Position numbers and translations under genes: made by a program
From: Rhizoctonia solani
Lineage: Eukaryota; Basidiomycota; Agaricomycetes; Cantharellales; Ceratobasidiaceae
Assembly (NCBI RefSeq): GCF_016906535.1
Contig: NC_057375.1
Location: 2,108,001-2,172,000, forward strand
Reading direction: 5' to 3'
Length of the DNA stretch: 64,000 nt
In this document: positions 22,915 to 34,000 of the stretch, one piece after another
Position numbering within the stretch: the first letter of the stretch is position 1
Layout: the number at the start of each line of letters is the position of its first letter
Notes under the pieces: generated by a model
Told to the model about the DNA's origin: nothing
Database searches by the model: none
Seen by the model: only the letters and a program-made list of their open reading frames with translations

Positions 22915-24444
22915 AGTAAATAGAATGTGTTAGGGATGTCAATTTACTGTGAGTATGAAGGTAAACACGGAGCAGGCTACTTTATATGCCTATCAAAGTG
23001 CCCCCGATTACGCGCTTCAGAAAACCAGAAAGAGATTCTGTCATACTCTCACAACTGCCTTGACCCACCGGAAACGTTTCTCAAAAGCCGGTAAACAACT
23101 TGAATCCGGACATTACTATATCTCAGCGGGAAAGGCACTATGACGGGCGCGTCGAATGGGATATCGTGTGGAGTGACTGTGGAATTTCAAGTTGGGCCGA
23201 TGATAGAAGGTCTGACCGATTTAACTATCCGTTGAAAAGTCGAGGGACCATTCTGAAGGTCCATACTCTAGGAAAACATACGTCACTGGTAGGCACAGCC
23301 GATAAACATAAAGGACCTCTTGTTCCAATTGTACAGGCCCCCTATTATTCACGGGAACCTTCGAAGTCGGGGGGCTAGGCCGCATGCATCCAGCAAGGTC
23401 TACTTCAAACACGTGTATCGTCACGTCTCGGATACGTATTTTGCTTTTGAATGACAAAAAACACCTTCTATACAGGTGATGAGCCATGCTTATCGTGAGA
23501 AACACGATGTTACCGACAACAACCACCCAAAAAGAATGCTGCCTCGCCCTGCAAAAAAACTTAAATCTCACGTGATATACACGATTGCCGCGCGTCTATC
23601 GTATCAATCTAACATCGCAACGTGTGTGCGAGACGCCGTCGCGACACTGGCAAGTTATCGACCCAACAATCGAACCTTTCACATGGGCAGACAAAGGAGA
23701 ACAACTGAGGAACCGGGGCAAAATTGCGTCCGAATATTCTCTTGTACCCTCTCTTATCTGACTTATGATCGTCATACATCCGATCTGGCAAAAACAGATT
23801 CGCATAGACCTTGCCTTTTGAAGGGTTGCTTTAACCGACAGCTCGAGGCTACATATCACTGCATAATTTGCGAGTCACCCGAAGCCTGGTGGCCTAATGA
23901 TCGACTGTTTGTTGTGATCGAGACCTGGATTGGATCGAGATGTTTATTGATATCAAAACCTTCACTTGTGCCTATCCTCCATTTCACTTTCAAGGAACAG
24001 CTAATGAGCGCACGTCCGGCAACTAGAAAGCCGGGCGCAACAAGTTTCGCTAGATCTCGCTTGGTATTCTGGTGGATGGGCTTAAACGCGAGAGGCACAG
24101 CATGCAAGTAGTTAAGTGGTGAAGACACGTTCAATCATATTCAAAAAAAAAAAAAAAGATGATACAGCAATACGTAATAAGTTATAGTGGTACATCCAAT
24201 GAGACCAAAAATAGTGGGAAATTAAGGAAAGTTTGGGCAATATTGCCATCAATGAGGCAGTCATGTTTTGGAAGCCTTCAATCCCAGGATAGGATGGGCT
24301 CGGTTTGATGAGCTCTCGTGATCTAATAGGACCTGTATCGAGGCAAGGTGAATTGGGCCGCGAGGCTCGAGTGTGGCAAAACGTTCTCGGCGCCACATGA
24401 CAAAACCGGATAGTCAAAAGTAGACTTGGGACTAGTCCAATAAT
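22915..24444. other. Intergenic region with weak open frames
   Basis: A 211-codon open frame on the plus strand at 23476-24111 has no recognisable domain, and overlapping frames exist on the other strand. I do not call it a gene. Nothing else was seen apart from an A-run at about 24144. Confidence 0.35.
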
Positions 24445-24914
24445 CTAATTCTTCTTCCCAGATCTATGCCAATCATAAGTCAATTGACTCGTTCAAACCA
24501 CTCGATCAAGGATAATCGACTCACGAGAAGACCTCAGTATCAGACACGACCGAGATTGCGATGCTCCTTCGCTCGACTTGTTCTACGACAGGTTCTGGCT
24601 GCTCCGCCTTTTCGAGGTCCCGGATGGCGGTACTGCCTCGGTGCCAGCCGACCGCGAAGAACATGGCAATGACGAGGAAGGCAAAGGCGAATGCGATGAG
24701 GGCCGAGCAAATGAGGGGGAGTGCGGATGCTTTTTGTGCGCCCTCAATAGGCATAAGCCAGCCATTGGCGCTCACTGGGAACCCAACATGGATGGAAGGA
24801 ACAGCGACAGGAGCATCAAAAGCAATGGACTATAGGCAAGTGATATCTTGAGTCTATCGATTGACCAACAAAATCAATTGAATTTAGACCTACCGAAGGA
24901 GGAATCAAAGCCAT
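24445..24914 (-). CDS. Small single-pass membrane protein
   Basis: Exon 1 (24914-24894, MALIPPS) joins exon 2 from 24829 to give a protein of about 110 residues. It has one strong hydrophobic segment (ALPLICSALIAFAFAFLVIA, continuing MFFAVGW) followed by a basic, then acidic cytosolic-type tail (STAIRDLEKAEQPEP). A good GTGAGT donor at the end of exon 2 suggests a short last exon ending at 24445; without it the stop is at 24521. No family is recognised. It could be a tail- or signal-anchored protein; function unknown. Confidence 0.5.
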
Positions 24915-26184
24915 TTCGAAATGTTAGTTTAAGTTGATTTGAGTTGCGGGACCGTGCAGAGCGGGGAGTCGGGAACGAAAGATCAGCGAGGATACTGACT
25001 CGAGTAACGCGCTCAGCCCTGTCTTTATCACCCTCTGCAGCTGTGTGATTCATTGACCGCAGGACAATCGAGTTCATGGCACGCAGACGTTGCCATCTTC
25101 CAGCCTAGACCTATTTTGGGGCGTCTTATGGTCTAATCGCACGGTTTGTTTGGCACACAATACGAGCTTGATGAGTAACAATAGGCCAGCGAATGACGCC
25201 TCGATCGTCAGGGTGCTGCACGTGACCCTCACGGCTTCGGGTATCGGTGATATGATCTATTACCGATGCGTTCTGGCCGAGAACCGTTGATGTAGCTATT
25301 GTTCGAATTATGAATGTTGATCATGCCAATTTATTGTATTTTAACAGTGTCAATATCACTTGGACTTGGTAGATGTCCTCGTAGAACTACCTGAGCACCA
25401 ACATTCTCGAGTTGCATGCTCGAATAATTAGCCGATGGCGGAGGTTGAAACTGCAACCAGAGCATATGGCCAAGCCAAAACACGTGTTTCGAGTGGCTAA
25501 AACGCATAAACTCCAGCACATCCCATTTCGAACACTACTATCCACGCACATATGCATAATTACCATCCTCTCGCGCAGGTACGATATCGACCCAACGACG
25601 ACAATAACATACTCCCGCGTGGCAAAAAGTTCAATTGGCTATCGAGGCTTCGAATTCTTGACAAGTCGAGATTTGATGGACAAGCATACCAGGATGGGTA
25701 CATATAAGAGCACGCAAGCCCAAACAGTCCCCGACGGTGTCCAATAGTGGTGACTGGGACTTGGGAAATGAGACACGCTCGCATGGCGCGCGCCAGCCAT
25801 TTAAATAGATCCATTTGATCCCCCTTGTAAAGTTCTCCCAGAGCCACAATTAATCTGCCCAGATTATCGCTGAAAATACTCGGAATTATGAATACATTTG
25901 GATCCATAGATTAGGTTAATCCACACGAGACAGCCCAGTTTCTTTACCCATTACGTGAGCATGCAAGCGTTTGTGGCTTTAATTTACGCTTTGCCGAGCT
26001 GACGGAGTATACATTTATAAATGTGCTTACTGATACAACGAGCGTAAGATAGTTTTTGTCCTTCACATTAAATTGACCAAGGCGTTAAGATTTAGACCAA
26101 GCTCGCCACATCGATCCTCTCGATCAATCAACCACATGACCTGTGGCCACATGAGACATATTCTCGATTAACGATAGTACCGTA
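24915..26184. other. Intergenic region
   Basis: About 1.27 kb with no convincing gene. A 115-codon minus-strand frame at 25907-25560 was considered and not called. Confidence 0.4.
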
Positions 26185-26979
26185 TTATAGGACCTTTTGA
26201 AAGCACCTTGACCAAGGTACACCGACATAATAACCAAATTGGGGAATTTCTTCATAACCGTGCTTTTGATAAAATCTATCCATTCCGTGAGTAAAGTGGG
26301 ATCATCTAGCTGATCCAGGTGGGGCCCTCTTGGAATCGAAGGTCGACTCTCTCCACAAAGCCCAGCCCAACCTATTCTTCGAGCTCGAGCCCAAAAGTTG
26401 GACCAGCCCGGGATTCTAGTCTACCAGAGTACAACTTACCTAATCGCATCTGGCTGTAAACGACTCGTCTCGAGTTTTAATCCGTTTGCTCCTATCTCCT
26501 TTGCATACTTCTCGAGCGATAGAAGGATGCAGAGTGCTGCGCCTGTTCCTCTAAATTCCATACTCGCATACATGCGTTTGATCTAGTAGATATTTTTAGT
26601 GTGGGTTTGGATGTTGAGGGTAGATTGAGGACTTGCTTCCATGAATCCGTCGTCCAAATGGCGTATAGCACCGCATGCAACTGGTTCATCGCTATTTTCC
26701 GGGTAAGCGAGGAGAAAAAGGACAATGTCGTCTGCTGAGGGTGGGACACCGGGTGCGTTATCTGTACCAGACCCATATCATTAATGACGTCGAACGAAAA
26801 TGAGATAACAGTAGATTGAGTTCCTTGCCCGGAGACGTCCCGAACCTCTCGCTAATTTCGACTACCTGCTCGTCTCGGAGTTTTGCCCCCGCTGGATCGG
26901 CCCAAGATACGTGCTCGACCCGAAAAGTGGTAGTAGGTGTCGAGATGGGCAAGGGGAACGAGGGCGAATCGTGTTTCAT
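26185..26979 (-). CDS. GNAT-family N-acetyltransferase
   Basis: The start exon (26979, MKHDSPSFPLPISTPTTTFR) leads to RVEHVSWADPAGAKLRDEQV. The next exon has DDIVLFLLAYPENSDEPVAC, then GAIRHLDDGFME. The following exon carries the acetyl-CoA binding A motif (IKRMYASMEFRGTGAALCIL) and the last one RFYQKHGYEEIPQFGYYVG, the usual B-motif end of GNAT enzymes. The stop is at 26185. GNAT proteins transfer an acetyl group from acetyl-CoA to an amine; the acceptor is unknown. The intron between GFME and IKRM uses a GC donor (GCAAGT) and ends CTAG. The boundary of the first intron, near 26776-26830, could not be fixed with a clean phase, so a small defect there is possible. Confidence 0.75.
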
Positions 26980-28001
26980 TATTGTCTTATCGTAGATATC
27001 TGATGGGACGGAAATAACATTGATAATGTCCAGAGCAGACTCTCGGTCAGGGGTATGAAGGATCTAATTCCTCAAAAAGGAAGTCTTTCCGCTAGCTTTG
27101 CCTCTGATGGATTTAGCGCTGATCAACAAAGGGACGATCAGAAAGCCCGGTGTGCATTGCACATGTTGCGTGTCGCACGGACGCAGAACGCACAACCAGC
27201 AGAGGGTTAGTGACGTTGACAGCCAGTGGCCACTAATGCGATTGGGTATCGGAATGAAGAGCAGAAGATGTCAAGTCATAGGCCGCCAATTGAACTCACT
27301 CGGAAAGGGCGGAAACTTGCGCTTTGGACGATGAGGAAAGGTGTTGGTTGGCGTGGGGTAGTGCTGTATGCGAACAAACTGTATGTGGCACATCATGATT
27401 GTCGGTGATCCTTTGCACACCGTATGTGGGTGATCATGATCAATGAGCGCTTTGATTGTCGAGAGAGAGAACCGATTTGGCTTGGGTTTTTCTTGCGAGT
27501 GGGTTTCGCTCCGGAGTTGAAAGCTGGGAGAACAATGAAATAGCGGTTGAAATGAAATGCCGGTCATGAAATTCGGCACTGGTGGGTTTAACTCCAAGGG
27601 CAGTACCCAACGCACTCAATGGTTCATAGAAAGCGAAGAGAAAGTTTGTATTTTACAGTTTATGTGCCGAATACGAATGAGCGACGGTTGTCTGTTCTAC
27701 TAATGACTCGGGAATTCAGTGCAGGCCGTGCAAGGGTGCGAGTATGACCAAGGGGGGTGCCGATCGGAAGACTGCTTAGTCAGCATGGCTTGTTGGGTTG
27801 AATCCGAGAGTTCCGGTTGTTTCCACCACCGCACTGACCGTTGCTGTTCGACCTATCCAGAGTGCTCTCCTCCCTCGGGCGTTGTTTTTCTTCTTTTCTT
27901 TTGATTTTCGTGCCCCTGTGCTGACGAGAGCGTGTACTTGAGCCCAAACCTTGCTAGTTATTTTTTAAGTTTCTTTCTATTTCCCCCTCTCCGCAAACAC
28001 C
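26980..28001. other. Divergent intergenic region
   Basis: About 1 kb between the acetyltransferase gene and the G-beta gene. Apart from a pyrimidine-rich tract before the G-beta start, nothing is recognised. Confidence 0.45.
27884..27998 (+). promoter_or_regulatory. CT-rich tract upstream of the G-beta start codon
   Basis: The DNA before the ATG at 28002 is rich in T and C (TTTTTCTTCTTTTC and TTTCTATTTCCCCCTCTCC). Pyrimidine tracts of this kind commonly lie at transcription starts of well-expressed fungal genes. No TATA box is evident. Confidence 0.4.
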
Positions 28002-29286
28002 ATGTCGAACCAAGGAGATATTCAGGAGCGGATGGCCGCTGCCCGACGAGAGGCCGAACAACTCAAGGAAAAAATCAGGGCGAGACGGGATGCTGCTGCG
28101 GACACAAGCTGTGAGTCTGTGCTGTCATCTCACGATTTTTTTCTCGCTGATTTTCTGATTTTTTTTCTGGGCAGTGCGAGCGATGACCGAGGATCTCGAG
28201 TCCTTGCCGCGGGTTGTTATGCGCCCACGACGCACACTCAAGGGCCACTTGGCCAAGATCTACGCCATGCATTGGGCTGCTGATAAGCGCCACCTCGTCT
28301 CAGCCTCTCAGGACGGAAAACTCATCGTCTGGGACGCGTATACCACAAACAAGGTCCATGCTATTCCCCTTCGCAGTTCCTGGGTCATGACATGTGCCTA
28401 TTCCCCCTCGGGTAACTTTGTCGCATGCGGAGGATTGGATAACATTTGCTCGATTTATAATCTGCGCAACAAGGAGGGCGGGGGAAACAAGAGCGCACGT
28501 GAACTCAGTGCCCATTCCGGTTACTTGTCCTGCTGTCGGTTCATCAACGACAGGCAGATCGTTACCTCTTCCGGAGACATGACATGCATGCTGTGGGACA
28601 TTGAGGCGGGAGCGCGCGTCATGGAGTTCAACGATCACACTGGAGACGTAATGAGGTGTGTGTCACTCGACCGTTGTCGCCCCATTTAGCCCCTATGTTT
28701 AACCTTTTTTCTTTTTTAGTCTTTCCCTCGGACCAAACCAGAACGTCTTTGTGTCGGGTGCATGCGACGCAACGGCCAAATTATGGGACATTCGCACTGG
28801 CAAGGCAACCCAGACGTTCACCGGCCACGAATCAGATATCAACGCTGTGCAGTGAGTTGTCATCTCGTTCACTTTGCTCCACCATCCACTCATCTTCCCA
28901 CCCAGATTCTTCCCCAACGGAGACGCATTCGCCACCGGCTCAGACGACGCCTCTTGTCGCCTCTTTGACATTCGCGCTGATCGAGAACTCAACTCGTTCA
29001 CTCACGATAACATTCTTTGCGGCATCACCTCGGTCGCCTTTTCCATCTCTGGCCGAGTTCTCTTTGGAGGATACGATGACTGGACATGCAATGTGTGGGA
29101 CACGCTCAAGGGTGAGCGGGTGGGAGTTTTGACCGGGCATGAGAACCGAGTGAGCTGCTTGGGAGTCAGCGTAGACGGAATGGCACTATGCACAGGTAGC
29201 TGGGATAGCACACTCAAGGTAAGACTCGTTCATCAGAGCGTGCGTGGCCTTGTTGCTCACATTGTACAAAAAAGGTCTGGGCGTAA
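28002..29286 (+). CDS. Heterotrimeric G-protein beta subunit
   Basis: Exons 28002-28110, 28175-28655, 28720-28851, 28906-29218 and 29275-29286 give 348 residues, the standard length. The N-terminal helix ([20 protein letters not shown]) forms the G-gamma coiled coil. Seven WD40 blades follow, with repeats ending [78 protein letters not shown] and [10 protein letters not shown] at the C-terminus. The protein sits at the plasma membrane with G-gamma and G-alpha and transmits pheromone, nutrient and virulence signals in fungi. The last exon is only 12 nt (Val-Trp-Ala-stop), a split at the final WD motif. All phases agree. Confidence 0.95.
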
Positions 29287-30354
29287 ACCCGAAAAAGGCA
29301 TGACATAAAGAAATCTGGTCGTATACCTCCCCCACCCCTCCATCCCGACTCGGTACGGATAGTTGACTTATATATATACTTGATTCGGTCCTCATCAGCC
29401 CTGTACTCGCCCGTCGTTGCGCGCGCGCGAGTGGGTCGTCTGGTCTGGACACGAAAGCTCATTGTGATTTCCCGTTCTGACGTGTTTTTGCTTTCCGTCT
29501 TTCCTTTTTTTTCTTACCTGTTTTTGTGTCTTTCTTGCTTTTTTTCTCTTTTTCTTTTTTTCTTTTTCTGATTGATTCATTTGGTCGTGGTCATGTCCTG
29601 TCCGATCGTTACGGTATAAATATTTAGGTGTTCTTCGAGAGTTATTCGGTGTGGGAGGCGGTTGGTGCTAGTTTGGATAAATCTCACTCGCTAGTCTATG
29701 CTCTGGCGCTAGATTTGGTGATTGGTGTACGACCATGATAGCTTGAGTTTACGCTCCACGTTCGAAGCTTGCCTCTCAACAGGCACTAGCCAAAAGTCAC
29801 GTGAGAACCGGACCGGTAAGCGCCCAGCTCTTGTGCTGTTCCTGCTCTTTCATCATTGTCGTCATCATCATCGGGCTTTGCATTTGATCTGCTCTTGGTG
29901 TTAGCATATATAGCAATTGCACTCTTCTTAATCTTTGATAAGGGCAATGTTCGACCTTTCTGCCGTTTGGATTGGTCCTCCCTCTCTGGTTGATAAGACC
30001 AACTTCAAATCGTACCCTTTTAATAACTTGATCGCTCGCATTTGTTTTCGAGAGCAATTGAACTGGGAAGTCTTTCCTTCTTGTAGTCTGGAGGACTCCA
30101 GATGAGTCTCAAGACCTTTTTCAGAGGTACCTCAGCATGTCATGAGTCTATCCAAACGTTTTGGATAAACCGAGTACAGTACCTTGAAGAAATTGGCCGA
30201 GTTGGCAAAAGGGTTCTTATTCGTGGCTCCACCTTGTATTGGTAACCCGGTGGCTGTACCGGACACCTTTTTGTTCAGTTGCTTGGACTCTGTTGCAATG
30301 GTCAGATTCTCATTGGTATTTTTAGGCCTGAAACCGATTGTAATTTGATGATCG
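29287..30354. other. Intergenic region
   Basis: This stretch contains the G-beta 3' flank with T-rich runs around 29500-29575, and about 0.8 kb without recognisable features. Confidence 0.45.
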
Positions 30355-30880
30355 TTATCTTGTGCGCCTTTGAGTGTCTTTTGCGGGTCTATCGTGTTCC
30401 TTGTTGTATAGCGACGCGAGTTTCCCCTTTTGTGAGATGACTGGTTCTCCATGCGCAAGCTAATAGACAATGCACATATGTGAAACCGACTCGTACCTTG
30501 AATATATCACCTAAAATGTGATTGAACCAGGTGCCCTGACACTTATATGCTCGATCGTTCTGCATCCAAGCATATACTCCTATTAACAGTCTATTAATAG
30601 TACGATTCGTGCCAATGTCTTTATCGTTAGCTCAACTTGCAAGAATACTACTACTATTGGCCGACTCAATCGTGCCCCAATTCAGTCCTGCAGCAAACAT
30701 AGCTAGGCACAACCGTTTTAATTGATCGGTGCTACCCGAGAGCGTTGTGGATTCAACACTGCAAACGACTTTTTGGTTTCCAAGATTGGAGAGCACATAG
30801 AACTCTTGGATTTTCAAGTACATGCCGGTCCCAGAAATGGAGTATGCGGTATCCGGGGGGCTTGTCCATCCTGTGATCAC
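30355..30880 (-). CDS. Hypothetical protein, partial model
   Basis: Three exons can be joined in phase. The first (from about 30880) encodes TGWTSPPDTAYSISGTGMYL and KIQEFYVLSNLGNQKVVCSV. The second, about 30595-30500, encodes VYAWMQNDRAYKCQGTWFNH and the third encodes LAHGEPVISQKGKLASLYNK, with a stop at 30355. Introns have GT-AG ends. The sequence is protein-like and Trp/Cys-containing, but I recognise no domain. The 5' end is not defined because no ATG precedes the first exon in frame, so at least one upstream exon is likely. It is divergent from the tandem kinase gene at 31026. Confidence 0.4.
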
Positions 30881-31025
30881 GCCACTTGATCATGAAGCCC
30901 CACGTGTATGTGTGCGCTTTCGACCATCTGGTGAAATCTGTTGAACGCGTTGGTTAGTTATTTTTGGCCAAACAGGGTAAGGTTTTGTCGCAGTTTGCGG
31001 CTTTCCGTGGATCAACTTGGATTCG

Positions 31026-34000
31026 ATGATACAAGCAACTCTGCATGCGCCCGAAGAAAACGGCAAGGAGACTATGGAAGAGGACTGTCGATCTTTGATC
31101 GCCTTGGCCCTCAAATTCCGTACATGCTCTTTTATTTCGGGCTCTGAAGATTATGCTGCTGTAAGGAGGTTAGGTCTCTTGATAGCCTTAAGATGGAACG
31201 ACTGTCACGTCAAGTTTTATCTAGACTTCTCACTCTTATTGATATGGCATTAGCTTGTGCTTTAATGGAAGACGAGGTTTCTTCAGTCGAGAAAGACCGC
31301 ATCAAATTTGAAGCTGTACGGTAAGTTCAATAGCCCAAAGTTTAGGAAGTATTATTTACATTATGTGTTTTTACAAAAAGACTTTCTAAGCGGGTGACAC
31401 CAATAAGTTTGTCGGAATGCTTAGAGAACGGCTGGTCTTTATCTCAGGATAACGGAAATCGAAGCGGTATATCCCAAATGCAATTTTTTGTTTTGGAAGA
31501 CTCGGTGTTTCGATATCTTGATGACCACAAACAAGCTCAACCACTTCACAAGTATCTGACGCGCAACCCCGTACTCTGTTCGATGCTGGCGCTGAACGTT
31601 TGGCATTTGGACCCGAGCGGGGATTTGGCTTTTCGTTCTGGCTATATCCTTACTGAAGACTATCCCCAAATCGAAGTTAGTATACACTCTGAATCCTTTT
31701 CGCAGCCTTGGAATTATGTCCTCGTTAAACCCGTCCATGAAGAAACTATTATACTCAAAGGTGACCCACTTGGTCAATCTTACCTGACCGCCATCTTAGC
31801 CCTTGGCTTTGTAGATGCACATGGTGGATTTTATCCCTGCTCAATCATCTTGAAGGGCTATAGGAAGTTTATTTGGAGACTTTACCGGCCCGGGTTGGGA
31901 ATGTCCGATTTTGTACCTCAACAAGTTCCGTTATTGGAAAGCAAAATGTTAGAAACGGCTCCTGCGAACCTCCCTGAGACTCTGCATCATATCTGGCAAT
32001 GCATCATAGATTTACAGGACTCGGGCCAAGGATCGTTATGCAGCTGGAAAATCGATGTATGCAACACACGATTGGTTGATTTGTGTTTGGTTGATTTATG
32101 TTTTGGTATTTCTTGCAGATAAAGGATCCAGTGGTGGCCTTAAAGGAAACGATTCCCTATGTAAGCACCAGTACATATTCCGCTATCACGCCAGTAGTTT
32201 TATGTGATATGTACTAACCCTGATGGATGGGTAGGAGCAGTTTCCAAGAGGGGTAGGGCTACCTGACTCCTACAAACAAAAACAGCCTCTTGGACATCTA
32301 TATCCAACAACAATCTCGCACGATGTACTTGGAACCATACGTCCTTTATTTTTATTGGGTCCCAACGCCAGCACTGAATTAGAGTGCCCCATACGATCGG
32401 ATTGTGTTCTCAAATCTTCGAGGTACGTAAGGTCACATATCGATTGTTTGTCTCCCGGACTGGTCCCAGAGGTAAGCCTTGCAGGATATAGGCTGGTATT
32501 AGACATTGTAGTCGATTATCCATGCTTTCAGGATGCCGCTATTCTTAAATGGATAGGGGAATATACACAACTTAGCCATCTCAATATATTATCGCCACTT
32601 GGGATACGCCAAACGTTGGACGGAGGATTTGGGGTGGTGCTGCAGTGCACAAAATTACAGAGTCTACGTGAATATCTGAACCAAAAGTCAGACGCGGAGA
32701 GAGTCCAATTGGTACGTTCTCATCCATAATTTCTCAATATTAAATATAATGTCTTACGTGATTGTTCAATAATCCAGTCTCTACAAATTTCGAGCGGTCT
32801 AGCTTATTTGCATGAAGCTGGAATAGTAAGTTGGGAGTTTCCAAAAAGTGAATTTGGCGCCGCGCTCATAGGGCATGTGAAATAGGTACACGGAAGTCTC
32901 AGAGCGGTAAGGCATTGGTTCTATGAGAATAATAAACTCAAAAAATTCACAGGCAAACGTGCTTGTCTCTCTTACTGGGGATGCAATGCTGTGTCATCCT
33001 TACTTGTTGGGAAGCATAGGATCCACAGAACAGTCCAAGAAGGCTAATGTTAGATGGCTGGTGCGTACAAATAATATGGCTATTCTTTTAAATTCAAGAT
33101 ACGAATGACTTACTCTTGAAAGGCACCTGAGATTGTGCGGGGCGAGCCTATGAGTCAGGCTGGAGATTCTTACTCTTTAGGAATGGTACGCTTCTTCTAA
33201 ACTTAGCAACATGTTTTTTGCTAAAGGAACGCATAGACCATACTTGTGTGTTTTCAGACTTCTATTGTATCGTATCATAATGGTTGAACAACTCACGGGG
33301 ATTTCAGGAGGTAATATCAGGGATGGCTCCCTATACAAAGACCGGCGTTGCAGAGCTCTGGGAGATTGTATCAACAGGAAAGCCTTCCCCATTCCCTGAG
33401 AGGCCTATGGACGTGATTCCAAATAACCAACACGGGAATCGACTCTGGACGTTTTTGCATAGTTGTTGGAATCCCAATCGAGCAAGCAGGCCCAATGCAG
33501 CCTTGGCCAGCGAATTTGTGAGTGATGTTTGTTCGTTAGTTGTCTGTGTTTGAACTGTATTCATGGGATACAGATGAGACTATTTATACGATACGGGCCA
33601 CAATTGCAATCGTCGCCTTCCAATGAGTATAGCACTGGATCCAATGCAGTACAAGGTAAGTTTAAAATGTCAATCACTTCTATGCTAATGTGTTATTGAG
33701 CATCCCGCTTCCATCGGATGTTGTCCAGATAAGGTAGGCAATACTCCGCGAAAATTGGGTTCACCAAAGGAAATTTTGAACGATTTCATTGGTCATTCAA
33801 ATGGTAACGTTATCTCTAGTTATATTCGGCCACTAAATCAGAAAATGATGCATTTACCCATTCATCTTCATGGGCTCTGGTACAAATGTGTCCGCAGGAA
33901 ATCACATGGTGAGGGCTGAGCTTTCAGCCAGTCAAACAAGTTGGCTATAATTCGCCATATAGAGCCCTCGCGAAATCATTCGCCATCTGGCTCGCCATGG

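Noticed and set aside
23476..24111. A 211-codon plus-strand open frame
   Set aside because: No domain, signal or membrane segment, and comparable frames occur on the opposite strand. Length alone is not enough.
25560..25907. A 115-codon minus-strand open frame with a possible downstream exon
   Set aside because: Composition is not clearly coding and no splice partner restores a recognisable protein.
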